This document shows positions 37,648-46,352 of a stretch of 64,000 bases of DNA, piece by piece. The stretch lies in the NCBI RefSeq assembly GCF_900104925.1, contig NZ_LT629735.1:248001-312000 (forward strand). Reading direction: 5' to 3'. The translations under genes were made by a program, and so were the position numbers. How positions within the stretch are numbered: position 1 is the first letter of the stretch; the number at the start of each line of letters is the position of its first letter. This DNA comes from Opitutus sp. GAS368. GTDB taxonomy: Bacteria; Verrucomicrobiota; Verrucomicrobiia; Opitutales; Opitutaceae. The notes under the pieces were generated by a model. That model saw nothing but the letters and a program-made list of their open reading frames with translations. It did not search any database and was not told the origin of the DNA.

Positions 37648-38835
37648 ATGTCCAAGGAACGCATCCTCGTCGCCATGTCCGGCGGCGTCGACAGCAGTGT
37701 CGCCGCCCTCCTGCTCAAGCAGCAGGGGCACGACATTGTCGGCGCCTACATGAAGAACTGGATCAACGAGGACAACGTCATCGGCCACTGCCCGTGGATG
37801 CAGGACATCGACGACGCCCGCGCCGTGACCGACCGGATCGGCATCGAGTTCCGCGTCGTCAATCTGATGGCGGACTACCGCCGCCTCGTCGTGGACTACC
37901 TGCTCGACGGCTACCAGCGCGGCCTCACGCCCAATCCGGACGTGATGTGCAACCGCGAGATGAAGTTCGGCGTGTTCGCCAAATACGCCCAAGCCGAGGG
38001 CTTCGCCGCCGTCGCCACCGGGCACTATGCGCGGCGGGTGGAGGCCTCCACTGTAGGGTCGGCGCTTGCGCCGACCTTGGCGGCCGCAAGCAGCCGCCCT
38101 ACAACCTTCGCCCTGTTGGAAGGCCTGGACAAGAACAAGGACCAGTCCTACTTCCTCGCCCTGCTCTCGCAGGCACAACTCGCCGCAGCGCGTTTTCCCA
38201 TTGGCCACCTCACCAAGCCCGAGCTCCGCGCGCTCGCCGCCGACGCCAAGCTGCCCACCGCCGGGAAGAAGGACAGCCAGGGCATCTGCTTCATCGGCGA
38301 GGTGAAGATGGCGGACTTCCTTAAAACTTACGTGCCGGACCACCCGGGCCCGATCGTCCGCGCCACCGACGGCAAGGTCATCGGCGAGCACCGCGGTCTG
38401 CACTATTACACCATCGGTCAGCGCCGTGGCATCCGCATCCCGTCCAACACCGACGACAAGGCCTATGTCGTCACTGGCAAGCGTCCGGACGACCACGCGT
38501 TGCTCGTCGCGTTCGACGGCCCCGATGCCCCCGGCCTGTGGGCGAACGAGTGCCGCGTGCACGGCGTCAGCTTCATCGGTGAGCCGGTCAGGGAAACACG
38601 ACGGATCGAGTGCAAGGTCCGCTACCGCGACCCGCGGGTCTTTATCGAGTTCACGCCTGCTGGTAGGGCGAATCCTCCGGATGAGCCGTCGACCGACCGC
38701 GGCTCGTCGGGACGACTCGCCCTACCTCAAACGGCCTCGGTCAAGTTCGAGCAACCCCAGCGCGCCCTCGCCCCCGGCCAGATCATGGCGCTCTACGACG
38801 GAGAAAAACTCCTCGGCGGTGGGGTGTTCGCCTGA
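37648..38835 (+). CDS. mnmA: tRNA-specific 2-thiouridylase MnmA
   Basis: 395 aa, longer than E. coli MnmA (368). PP-loop SGGVDSS (11-17), catalytic cysteine in MCNRE (about 100), second active cysteine in GICFIG (about 214), [14 protein letters not shown]. It activates U34 with ATP and inserts sulfur. Two insertions are translated in frame: residues about 135-152 ([18 protein letters not shown], from the element at 38052-38103) and about 339-360 ([20 protein letters not shown], from 38662-38726). The frame extends far upstream, but the ATG at 37648 gives the family start. Confidence 0.95.
   Translation: MSKERILVAMSGGVDSSVAALLLKQQGHDIVGAYMKNWINEDNVIGHCPWMQDIDDARAVTDRIGIEFRVVNLMADYRRLVVDYLLDGYQRGLTPNPDVMCNREMKFGVFAKYAQAEGFAAVATGHYARRVEASTVGSALAPTLAAASSRPTTFALLEGLDKNKDQSYFLALLSQAQLAAARFPIGHLTKPELRALAADAKLPTAGKKDSQGICFIGEVKMADFLKTYVPDHPGPIVRATDGKVIGEHRGLHYYTIGQRRGIRIPSNTDDKAYVVTGKRPDDHALLVAFDGPDAPGLWANECRVHGVSFIGEPVRETRRIECKVRYRDPRVFIEFTPAGRANPPDEPSTDRGSSGRLALPQTASVKFEQPQRALAPGQIMALYDGEKLLGGGVFA
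38052..38103. repeat. TGTAGGGTCGG element inside mnmA
   Basis: TGTAGGGTCGGCGCTTGCGCCGACC hairpin opens the element and CCGCCCTACA closes it. Same family as the intergenic copy at 56487-56540. Read in the mnmA frame. Confidence 0.9.
38662..38726. repeat. GGTAGGGCGA element inside mnmA (orientation 2)
   Basis: GGTAGGGCGAATCCTCCGGA to TCGTCGGGACGACTCGCCC. Its ends match the reverse complement of the uvrA element (19154-19208), with ~10 extra bases in the centre. Confidence 0.92.
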
Positions 38836-38932
38836 ACCGGCGAACTTCGCACATTTTTTCGACAAGCCTGCTTGCCAGCCTGCGCCGCCTCCGGCTGAAT
38901 CCCGGCGCCATCTGTTTGCCGCACACCACACT

Positions 38933-41035
38933 ATGACCGAACCAAAGCTGGAAGCGCCCGGGAGGATTCCCCTCCACTGGCAGATGTTCATCCTGTCATT
39001 TACCGCGCTCTTCCTCGAGCTGATGGTGATCCGGTGGGTGCCTTCCGTCGTGCGGCTGGTCGCCTACTACGCCAACCTGATGCTTCTGAGTTCGTTTCTC
39101 GGCCTCGGCATCGGCGCAATGGCCAGCGCCCGGAAATGGCGCCTCTTCGGCTGGGTGCCGCTGCTGCTGGCCCTCTACATCGGCACGCTGCTGCTCTGTC
39201 GCCAGCTGGCCATCGGCTCCAGCGGCGCGGAGATGCGCTTTGGCGCGGTGGACCTGCAACTGGTGAATTTCTCCATCCTCTTCGGGCTTTTTGTTGTGAA
39301 CGCGCTGGTCTTTGTCCCAATCGGCCAGCAGATGGGCCAGCTCTTCGGCGCCCTGCCCCGCCTGTCGGCCTACGCGTGGGACCTCGGCGGCAGCCTGTGC
39401 GGCACGCTGTGCTTCGGCCTGTTCTCGTTGCTCCATTTTTCCCCGGTGCTGGGCATGGGCGGCGTCATGCTGCTCTACCTCGGTCTCACGCCGTGGCGGC
39501 GCTGGGCGTGGAGCGTGCCCGTGCTGGCGCTCGTGCTGTTCGGCATGGCCGCCGCCAATGACCGCGCCACCCGCTGGTCGCCCTATTATCACATCGTGGT
39601 GCGCGACCTGGCGACGAAGGAGGCCCTGACCGAGGCGCCGCCGGGCCTGGCCACGATGCAGGACCCGCCTCTCTTCGTCGTCAGCGTCAACCAGGACTTC
39701 TACCACATCGACGGCTCGCAGAATCCGGCACGCTACAGCCCGGGTTCGCATGCCGGGGAACTGGCCGCGAAGCAAAAGGCCCAGTATCGCGTCCCCTACA
39801 TCCTGAGCGGCCCGCGCCAGCGGGTCTTGGTCGTGGGCGCCGGCGGCGGCGCGGACGTGCAGGGCGCCCTGGCGGCCGGCGCCAGCTACATCGACGCGGT
39901 GGAAATCGACCCGATCGTCGCCGACATCTCGCGCCACTTCAATGCGGACGCGCCCTACGCCGATCCGCGCGTCCACCTGCACGTCGATGACGCCCGCTCC
40001 TTCATTTCTCAAGCGCAGCCGGGCTACGACCTCGTCACGTTTGGTTACCTCGATTCGCAGGCGCTGTTCAGTTCCATGAGCAATCTGCGGCTGGACGGCT
40101 TCGTCTACACGACCGAGAGCATCCGCTCCGCCTACGGGCTGCTGAACGACCAGGGTGTCCTCATGCTGTCCTTCGGCTACGGCCAGCACTTCGTGTTGCT
40201 GAAACTTTATCGCATGGTCGTCGAGGCGACGGGTCGCGTCCCCATCTTCTACACCGGCCCGGGCCACGTGGTGTTCTGCGTGCCCAAGGGCCGGCTCCCG
40301 GCTCCGCCACCGCCGGTCATCAACGGCCTTGAGCTGTCCATGATGCCCGCCATGCCAAAGGTCGATCCCGCCACCGACGACTGGCCCTTCCTCTATCTCG
40401 CGCGGCGGACCGTGCCCACCGACTACCTGATCGTGATCGGCGGCCTGCTCCTCGTGTCCCTGCTCTCGGTCGGCGCGCTGCGCGGCCGCTCGTTCGGGCG
40501 CAGCGACGCCCATTTCGCCCTGCTTGGCATGGGCTTCCTCCTGCTCGAGACGAAAAGCATCACCGACTGTTCGCTCTATTTCGGCGCCACCTGGCTGGTG
40601 ACGCTGCTCGTGGTCACGGGCGTCCTGCTGATGGTGCTCGCGTCCAACCTCGTGGCCAGCCGCGTGCCGCGCTTCTCACTATGGTTTTACGTGCCGCTGT
40701 TCGCCGCGCTGGCACTGCTCTGCTTCGTGCCGCGCGAATCGATCCTCGCGTTCGGCTTCGTCGGCCGTCTGGCGTGGACGCTCTTCGCCGTGCCGCTGCC
40801 GGTGTTCTTCGCCGGCCTGATTTTCTCAACCGGTTTCCGCGAGTCCGCGAACCCCGCGGCCCTGTTCGGCGCCAACCTGATCGGCGCCATGGTCGGCGGC
40901 TTCGCCGAATACCTCGGCATGGCCGTCGGCAGCCAGCACCTCTCCTACCTCGTCATCGCCGCCTACGCCGGCAGCTTGCTCTGCCTGCTCACCGACAAGC
41001 GCGGCGCCGCCGCACCGGCGACCGCCCCCGCCTGA
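38933..41035 (+). CDS. Membrane spermidine-synthase-like protein
   Basis: 700 aa. About seven N-terminal hydrophobic segments (FILSFTALFLELMVIRWVP...), a central Rossmann methyltransferase/aminopropyltransferase-like domain (VLVVGAGGGADVQGALAAGA, AVEIDPIV, HVDDARSF), then about six more hydrophobic segments. The soluble part matches spermidine synthase-like proteins that lack a transport or polyamine function assigned. The ATG at 38933 (TEPKLEAPG) is used; the frame is open 507 bp earlier inside mnmA. Role in the envelope is unknown. Confidence 0.8.
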   Translation: MTEPKLEAPGRIPLHWQMFILSFTALFLELMVIRWVPSVVRLVAYYANLMLLSSFLGLGIGAMASARKWRLFGWVPLLLALYIGTLLLCRQLAIGSSGAEMRFGAVDLQLVNFSILFGLFVVNALVFVPIGQQMGQLFGALPRLSAYAWDLGGSLCGTLCFGLFSLLHFSPVLGMGGVMLLYLGLTPWRRWAWSVPVLALVLFGMAAANDRATRWSPYYHIVVRDLATKEALTEAPPGLATMQDPPLFVVSVNQDFYHIDGSQNPARYSPGSHAGELAAKQKAQYRVPYILSGPRQRVLVVGAGGGADVQGALAAGASYIDAVEIDPIVADISRHFNADAPYADPRVHLHVDDARSFISQAQPGYDLVTFGYLDSQALFSSMSNLRLDGFVYTTESIRSAYGLLNDQGVLMLSFGYGQHFVLLKLYRMVVEATGRVPIFYTGPGHVVFCVPKGRLPAPPPPVINGLELSMMPAMPKVDPATDDWPFLYLARRTVPTDYLIVIGGLLLVSLLSVGALRGRSFGRSDAHFALLGMGFLLLETKSITDCSLYFGATWLVTLLVVTGVLLMVLASNLVASRVPRFSLWFYVPLFAALALLCFVPRESILAFGFVGRLAWTLFAVPLPVFFAGLIFSTGFRESANPAALFGANLIGAMVGGFAEYLGMAVGSQHLSYLVIAAYAGSLLCLLTDKRGAAAPATAPA

Positions 41036-41147
41036 CTCCAAACCTGATCGTGGTCCTCGACGCCGGCGGGCAAGTTCCCGGAAGCGGCGTGTTCGCAGGA
41101 AACTCGGGCGTTGCACAAACAGCCATCGATCCGTTCTCTGCTCAGTC

Positions 41148-41876
41148 ATGAGCGATGACCACCAGGTCGCGGTTCGGACCTGCCAGCGCCTCGCGCTGGG
41201 CGCGGGAGTTCTCCTGGCCGGCCTGGCGGCCTTGCATGGTGAAACACCAAAGCCTGCCGTCGCGGAGGAGGCCGGTGCCGTCGCCTATGGATTGATCGTC
41301 GACAATACGCCCGCGATGCGGAGCTGCCTCAACGAGGCGATGGCCACGGGCCGGGCGTTCGTCGAAAGCAACGGACCCGCGGACGAGGCCTTCGTCATCA
41401 CGTTCTCCAGCCGGGACAACCTCACCCTCGAACAACGCCTCACCCGCAGGAAGAGCTCCCTGACGCGGGCACTGGATAACATGCATATCCAGGGCGGTCC
41501 GGCCGACCTGCTCGATGCAGTCTACCTGGCCGGGGAGACGCTGGCCGAGTATGAAAAAGACACCCGGACGGCGGCGCAGGATCACGCGCTGATCCTGCTC
41601 ACCGTGGGCGCGAACGAAGACAGTTTTTATCACCTCGAGCAGGTCCTGACCATGCTGCACGAGAAGCGCACCAAGGTTTTTGTGATTGGTTTTCCCCGGG
41701 CGTTGAAATCAGCCGACGGAAAGACGGAGGAAGCGGCCGGAAAACTCCTGGACCGGCTCGCCGGCGAGTCAGGCGGCCAGGCATATTTTCCCGCTTCCGA
41801 GGGAGAAACCGCCAAAGCGGTTGAAGCGATTCTGACCGGACTTCGCGCCCGACAGGCAGACCGCAAAAATGACTGA
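41148..41876 (+). CDS. VWA-domain protein with degenerate MIDAS
   Basis: 242 aa. A likely signal peptide (LALGAGVLLAGLAALHGETP) precedes a von Willebrand A fold: GLIVDNTPAMRS in place of DxSxS, ADEAFVITFSSRDNLTLEQ, a conserved GPADLLDAVYLA and HALILLTVGANEDS. The first metal-site serine is replaced (DNTPAM), so metal binding may be weak. Resembles acidobacterial VWFA-related secreted proteins. It may bind partners at the cell surface. No operon partners are visible. Confidence 0.75.
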   Translation: MSDDHQVAVRTCQRLALGAGVLLAGLAALHGETPKPAVAEEAGAVAYGLIVDNTPAMRSCLNEAMATGRAFVESNGPADEAFVITFSSRDNLTLEQRLTRRKSSLTRALDNMHIQGGPADLLDAVYLAGETLAEYEKDTRTAAQDHALILLTVGANEDSFYHLEQVLTMLHEKRTKVFVIGFPRALKSADGKTEEAAGKLLDRLAGESGGQAYFPASEGETAKAVEAILTGLRARQADRKND

Positions 41877-41913
41877 ATAACCCGCTCGACCACCGGCACG
41901 CAAACCACTGCGC

Positions 41914-42130
41914 ATGAAGAAACTCGGCCTCTGTCTGCTCATGGCGGTGCTCGCGCTGCAGATCGCGGCCGGTGACGACCATCCTCATGGCCGGCTTCTG
42001 GGGCTGGTTCGAGGCGAAGGCGGGCATCGAGGCGCTGGGCCACTCGGGCCCGGCCGACTGGTGCTACGGCGTCACCTATGCGGTTGTCCTGCTCCTCGGC
42101 CTCGCCGGGCTGTTGCCGCGGCGGACGTAG
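41914..42130 (+). pseudogene. Frameshifted small two-helix membrane protein
   Basis: The first part reads MKKLGLCLLMAVLALQIAAG. The second half is in another frame from about 41973 and reads TILMAGFWGWFEAKAGIEAL and YAVVLLLGLAGLL before TAG at 42128-42130. Joined by one frameshift they give a ~70-aa protein with two hydrophobic segments. Either a pseudogene or a sequencing error near 41972; the original frame runs on to 42264 as low-quality sequence. Confidence 0.6.
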
Positions 42131-42168
42131 GATCCGGCTGCACGGTAGAGCGGTTTAACCTGAAGGGT

Positions 42169-42248
42169 AGCCGCGAAAGAACGCAGAGAACACAAAGAAG
42201 CGCCGCCTGCTTGGGTTGTCTTCGCGCCCCTTGCGTTCTTTCGCGGCT
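42169..42248. repeat. AGCCGCGAAAGAACGCA inverted repeat
   Basis: AGCCGCGAAAGAACGCA (42169-42185) and its exact complement TGCGTTCTTTCGCGGCT (42232-42248), with ~46 bp between. A type often seen between genes of Verrucomicrobia. Confidence 0.8.
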
Positions 42249-42378
42249 GGAAATCCGGTTCTGATCCGGCTGCGATTTTCCTTAAAATGCCAAGGACCGA
42301 ACTCGACGACCGCGCAAAAATGCGTGACGCCGCGCCCGGTGAGCGACGCCATGTCTGGATGGTGTCCTAATTCGAAAA

Positions 42379-42449
42379 TGCAGGGTCGCCGCTTGTCGGC
42401 GGACCGTTCGGAAGCGTAGCGCGGCCCGGCGACAAGCGCCGGCCCTACA
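42379..42449. repeat. TGCAGGGTCGCCGC element (intergenic)
   Basis: TGCAGGGTCGCCGCTTGTCG faces GGCGACAAGCGCCGGCCCT, a divergent member of the TGTAGGGTCG family. The 42131-42537 gap holds only this and the previous repeat. Confidence 0.8.
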
Positions 42450-42537
42450 TTCGAAGAAAAGGCTCATCAGTCACAAGGAACCCAATTAGGCCACTGCCCA
42501 TGCTTGATAAATCCTATGCTTCGGCTAGTCGTAGTTC

Positions 42538-42741
42538 ATGACTTCCTCGCAGCTCACCAAAAGTGTGCTCGCTCTGCCTGAACCAGAAAGACTGGAGCTG
42601 GCGCGCCGGATTGTCGCGAGCATCGCGACGGAAAAACAGCAGGCCGCCCTGCTGGCGGCAGGGGTCAAGCGGCTTGAAGCCGTGGTCAGCGGACAAATCA
42701 ACGGGCTGACGGAACGCGAGTTCCGGCAAGCCCTGCGATGA
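42538..42741 (+). CDS. Type II antitoxin (addiction-module family)
   Basis: 67 aa. SVLALPEPERLELARRIVAS resembles the unstable addiction-module antitoxins (PF09720) that pair with RelE/ParE toxins. The stop shares 4 bp (ATGA) with the toxin start at 42738. Acts by wrapping the toxin and repressing the operon. Family assignment by eye plus context. Confidence 0.75.
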   Translation: MTSSQLTKSVLALPEPERLELARRIVASIATEKQQAALLAAGVKRLEAVVSGQINGLTEREFRQALR

Positions 42742-43055
42742 ATATCCGCTACCATCCGGATTTTCCCAGCGACATCAACCGCCAGACCGCAGTCTATGGC
42801 GGCATCTCGCCGCGGCTTGGCCAGCGGTTCCGGGAGGAGGTGGACCAGGCGATGGCCGCCATCATCGCCGAACCGGCCGGTGCAGGTCATTTTGTGAACA
42901 CCGGCTCCAAGATCGTCAGGGAGGTGCGCCGCAGAAATCTGTCCTCCTTTCCCTTTTTCATTCTCTACGGTCTTGCGCCGGACTGGCTGGTCTTCGGTTC
43001 ACTCATTCCCAGCACCTCCGATCCCGTAAAATGGTTGGAGCGCTTTCCCGCGTGA
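42738..43055 (+). CDS. RelE/ParE-family toxin
   Basis: 105 aa. MNIRYHPDFPSDI, YGGISPRLGQRFREEVDQAM and FPFFILYGLAPDWLVFGSLI follow the RelE/ParE pattern (YHPxAxxD; FxxExxxA; RYxIxY with hydrophobic strands). A ribosome-dependent mRNase or gyrase inhibitor; sequence alone does not tell which. Coupled to the antitoxin by a 4-bp overlap. Confidence 0.8.
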   Translation: MNIRYHPDFPSDINRQTAVYGGISPRLGQRFREEVDQAMAAIIAEPAGAGHFVNTGSKIVREVRRRNLSSFPFFILYGLAPDWLVFGSLIPSTSDPVKWLERFPA

Positions 43056-43088
43056 CGCGGTGCCCGGGTTCGCGACAATGGCGGCGCC

Positions 43089-45284
43089 ATGAACGGCCTC
43101 TTCGCCCGCCTCCGGCATTACCTGGAGGAACAGCGCCTCCAACCCGATATCAACCGCGGGTTGCGGGCGACCGTCGGCTTCATGGGGGCGTTCCTCACGG
43201 CCGCGTGGTGGCACCTGCCGATCGAGGCGTCGTTCGCCGCCATCGCCGCGCAGAACATCGCGATGCTGGACATCCGCGGCTCCTACCCGCTCCGCCTGAG
43301 CCTGCTGCTGACCATGTCCTTGATCGTCGCGGGCTCGTGCTGGCTCGGCGGCATGGCGGGCGGCCACCTGCCCTCCGCCCTGGCAGCCATGGGACTCATC
43401 ATCGTGCTGGGCGGGGTCTGGCGCCACCTCAGCCCCGACTACGGCATGTCGCTGGCGATCAACTCCGCGTTCCTCCTGATGCTCGCGCTGGCGCAGGCCG
43501 GCGGTGAGACGGCCGCCAACCAGCATTTCCTCGCGGGGCTCGGCGGCGGCCTGTGGGGCGTGTTCGTGCAGGTGTCGCTTTGGCCGTTCCGCGCCCAGCA
43601 CCCGCTGCGCCGGGCCGTGGCCGACACCTGGCTCGCCCTTTCCGACCTGCTCGCCGCCCTGGCGCCCGAGGAAACGCCCGACCCGGCCGCCCGTCATCGA
43701 CGCATCGCGGCGCAGGAGGCGCTGCTGCGCACGGCGCTCGACCAAACCACCGCCACCCTCGCCGCCGCCCATGCCGGCAAGCAGCGCCCGCACCTGCGCG
43801 AACTGGACGAACTCAACCAGGCCGCCGCGCGCTTCGCGACCCGGCTCGTCGCCTTCAACACCGCCCTCGAAACCCTGATGGCCCGGCCGGACTTCCCGGC
43901 GCTGGCGCCCAGCTTCGGCCCGGTGCTCACCTCCCTGACGAACCTAGCGCGCAACACGGCCGTCACGATCGTGTCGCGCCAGCCCTCGCACCTCATCGCC
44001 GCCGAGGTCCGGCTGCGCCGGCTCGGCAACCTCCTCCAGGCGCTGCAGGACCGCGTGCTGACGCAGACCGACCGGGCGCCCGACGCCGTCCAGCTGACTT
44101 TCATCCTGCAGCAGATCGCCGGCCTCATCCCGTCGCTCGGGGTCACGCTCCGCGCGACGGTGGACCGGGCGAACGAGCACGCGGCGTTCTCTGTCGAGCT
44201 GTTCGACCTGCACACGTGGACCTTGCGCCCGCTGGCCTCGGCCCTGAATTTCTCGTGGCGGCCCGATCCCGCGCTCGTGCGCTTCATCGCCCGGCTCACC
44301 GTGCTGGAGGTGGCCGGCGTGGCGGCCTTCAAGCTGCTCGACCTGGCCCACGGCTACTGGCTGCCGCTGACCGTGCTCGTCGTCCTGCAGCCCGACTACG
44401 GCTCCACCCGGCTGCGGGCGGGGCAACGCGTGGCCGGCACGCTCGCGGGCAGCGTGCTGGCGAGCCTGCTGCTGTGGCTGGCGCTGCCCCCGGCGGCGCT
44501 GATCAGCGCGATGGCCGTGACCATGTTCGCCTTCGCGTTCTTCCTGAAGCGCAACTACGGCTACGCGGTCTTCTTCATCACCCTGTTCGTGGTGCTCATC
44601 ACGGAGACGTCGGCCAAGGTCACGCTGGGCTTCACCGTCGAGCGGCTCGCGGCGACGGCGGCGGGCGGGCTGCTCGCGCTGCTGGCGGCGCAGCTGTTCT
44701 GGCCGGCGTGGGAGCGGAAATTTTTTCCCGGCATCCTGGCCCGTGCCCTGCGCGCCAACCGCGATTACGTGCGCCTGCTCGGCGACCGCCTGATGCACGG
44801 CGGCGGCTACGACGCCGGGGCCATCGCGCTCAAGCGCGCCGCGGAAAAGGCCAACAGCACCGTTTTCTCGTCGCTGCAGCGCATGTCCGGCGACCCCAAG
44901 GCCCAGCAGGAAGGCATCGAGGCCGCGGGCACGCTTGCCAACGGCAACCAACGGTTGACCCGTGCGTTCACCGTCGTCGCGCTCCACCTCACCCCGGGCC
45001 GCGCCCTGCAGCGCCCGGAAATCGGCCGGTTTGTGACGACGGCGGTCGAGACCTTCGAAGCCCTCGCCGGCAGCGCGGAGACCGGGCGGACCGACGTCGC
45101 GCTCCTCACGGCGTTGCGGACGGCCCTCGACGCACTCGCCCTCAGCTCGCCCCCGGCGGCGTCCCCGCTCGAGCACAGCGCCTACGGCCAGTTCGCCCGC
45201 TGCGCCACCGAGCTCAGCGCCATGCTGCTCGCAGCGCAGGCCGCCCAGGCGGAGAGTACGCCGCCGTTTCCGGTGGCTGTATGA
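43089..45284 (+). CDS. FUSC-family inner-membrane transporter
   Basis: 731 aa with hydrophobic clusters at residues ~20-160 and ~390-540, split by a soluble loop of ~180 residues, the YccS/AaeB two-lobe layout. PLTVLVVLQPDYGSTRLRAG and QRVAGTLAGSVLASLLLWLA match the FUSC signature (LQPxxxxTxxRxxxRVxGTxxG). Probably exports aromatic or fusaric-acid-like compounds. No membrane fusion protein is adjacent. Starts 34 bp after the toxin gene. Confidence 0.88.
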   Translation: MNGLFARLRHYLEEQRLQPDINRGLRATVGFMGAFLTAAWWHLPIEASFAAIAAQNIAMLDIRGSYPLRLSLLLTMSLIVAGSCWLGGMAGGHLPSALAAMGLIIVLGGVWRHLSPDYGMSLAINSAFLLMLALAQAGGETAANQHFLAGLGGGLWGVFVQVSLWPFRAQHPLRRAVADTWLALSDLLAALAPEETPDPAARHRRIAAQEALLRTALDQTTATLAAAHAGKQRPHLRELDELNQAAARFATRLVAFNTALETLMARPDFPALAPSFGPVLTSLTNLARNTAVTIVSRQPSHLIAAEVRLRRLGNLLQALQDRVLTQTDRAPDAVQLTFILQQIAGLIPSLGVTLRATVDRANEHAAFSVELFDLHTWTLRPLASALNFSWRPDPALVRFIARLTVLEVAGVAAFKLLDLAHGYWLPLTVLVVLQPDYGSTRLRAGQRVAGTLAGSVLASLLLWLALPPAALISAMAVTMFAFAFFLKRNYGYAVFFITLFVVLITETSAKVTLGFTVERLAATAAGGLLALLAAQLFWPAWERKFFPGILARALRANRDYVRLLGDRLMHGGGYDAGAIALKRAAEKANSTVFSSLQRMSGDPKAQQEGIEAAGTLANGNQRLTRAFTVVALHLTPGRALQRPEIGRFVTTAVETFEALAGSAETGRTDVALLTALRTALDALALSSPPAASPLEHSAYGQFARCATELSAMLLAAQAAQAESTPPFPVAV

Positions 45285-45285
45285 C

Positions 45286-45340
45286 GGTAGGGGCGCTTGC
45301 CCTCAAGCGCCTTGGGCCGTCGGGGGCAACGGCCCCTACC
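45286..45340. repeat. GGTAGGGGCGC element (intergenic)
   Basis: GGTAGGGGCGCTTGCCCTCA faces CGGGGGCAACGGCCCCTACC; matches 26018-26072 in opposite orientation. A half of the GGTGGAACC-type element follows at 45341-45367. Confidence 0.9.
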
Positions 45341-45396
45341 AACCCGTCCGGAGGCCGGGTTCCACCTCACACGGCAAAGCGCGATCACTTGGATAA

Positions 45397-45590
45397 CCAC
45401 TAATGGGTTTCGCCAATGGCGAAACTACTCTCACCCCTTCGACTTATCGTCTCCAGTGTCGGGTCTGAGAAGCCGGCTGATCGCCGACTAAAGTAATGCC
45501 TGCGATCAGCAGGCCCCAAAGCCAACTGGCGGCGACAATTCGTCGCCGCACACAAACAAGGATTTATCCCTTGATGAATCCCATTAGTGG
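45397..45590. mobile_element. 194-bp MITE-like element with CCACTAATGGG ends
   Basis: CCACTAATGGG (45397-45407) and CCCATTAGTGG (45580-45590) are exact inverted ends; the repeat extends to ACCACTAATGGG. Inner hairpins GTTTCGCC-AAT-GGCGAAAC and GGCGAC-AATTC-GTCGCC. No coding capacity except a 26-aa frame. Fits a non-autonomous transposon or decayed IS. Confidence 0.55.
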
Positions 45591-45600
45591 TCAACCCATC

Positions 45601-46230
45601 TCAGGAGCCCAGCTTCGCCAGCACCAGGCTGACGGCGAAGGCGATGAACACCAGGCCCAGCGCCCGGTCGATCCAGTGGCCGTGCTGGAGGAAACGCCGC
45701 CGGACCTCCTCTCGGGTGAACACGACGGACACGAAGCTGAACCACGCCATCGTCGCAGCGGTCATCCACAGGCCGTAGCCCACCTGCACGAGCTTCGGCG
45801 TCGTGGCGCTGACGGCCAGGGCGAAGAGCGAGATGAAAAACAACGCCACCTTCGGGTTGAGCAGGTTCACCACAAACCCGGTGGTCCACGCCGCCCGGTC
45901 GTCCGGCGCCGCGGCCGCCGAGAGATCGACATCGCCGGTGCGGGTCCTCGTCCGCAGGGCCTGCACCCCCACCCAGGCCAGGTAGGCCGCGCCGAGATAC
46001 TGGACCGCGGCCAGCGCGGCAGGTGAGTTTTTCAGGAAGAAGCCCAGCCCGAGAATGCAGTAGGCGATGTGGAACGACAGGCCGCAACCGATGCCGATGC
46101 TGCTCCAGATCGCGGCGCGCCGGCCATGGGCCAGGCTTTGGCGGAGCACGAGCGCGAAGTCCGGCCCGGGGCTGGCCACCGCCAGGGCGTGGGCGATGAC
46201 GATCGTGAGGAACTCAGGCCAGTAATTCAT
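45601..46230 (-). CDS. LysE/RhtB-family exporter
   Basis: 209 aa, about six hydrophobic segments. AVASPGPDFALVLRQSLAHG and GCGLSFHIAYCILGLG near the N-terminus are the LysE family signature (PGPxxxxVxxxxxxxGxxxG). Presumably exports amino acids or homoserine lactones. Its ORF begins just upstream of MITE-like DNA and a purine-rich intergenic repeat. Confidence 0.85.
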   Translation of the reverse strand: MNYWPEFLTIVIAHALAVASPGPDFALVLRQSLAHGRRAAIWSSIGIGCGLSFHIAYCILGLGFFLKNSPAALAAVQYLGAAYLAWVGVQALRTRTRTGDVDLSAAAAPDDRAAWTTGFVVNLLNPKVALFFISLFALAVSATTPKLVQVGYGLWMTAATMAWFSFVSVVFTREEVRRRFLQHGHWIDRALGLVFIAFAVSLVLAKLGS

Positions 46231-46352
46231 TTCCCCGCGGATTGCGCGGATGGACGCGGATAAATCGTTCTCGTTCTCCTACTCTTTCTCATTCTCGCGC
46301 TTTCAGAAGAAGAGAACGATTAGGATTACGAGAATGAGAACGATGAGCACCC
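46231..46352. repeat. Oligonucleotide inverted repeats between lysE-like gene and pilB
   Basis: CCGCGGATTGCGCGGATGGA followed by CGTTCTCGTTCTCC...GAGAATGAGAACG, two kinds of heptad-style repeat arms forming imperfect hairpins. No gene. Confidence 0.7.
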
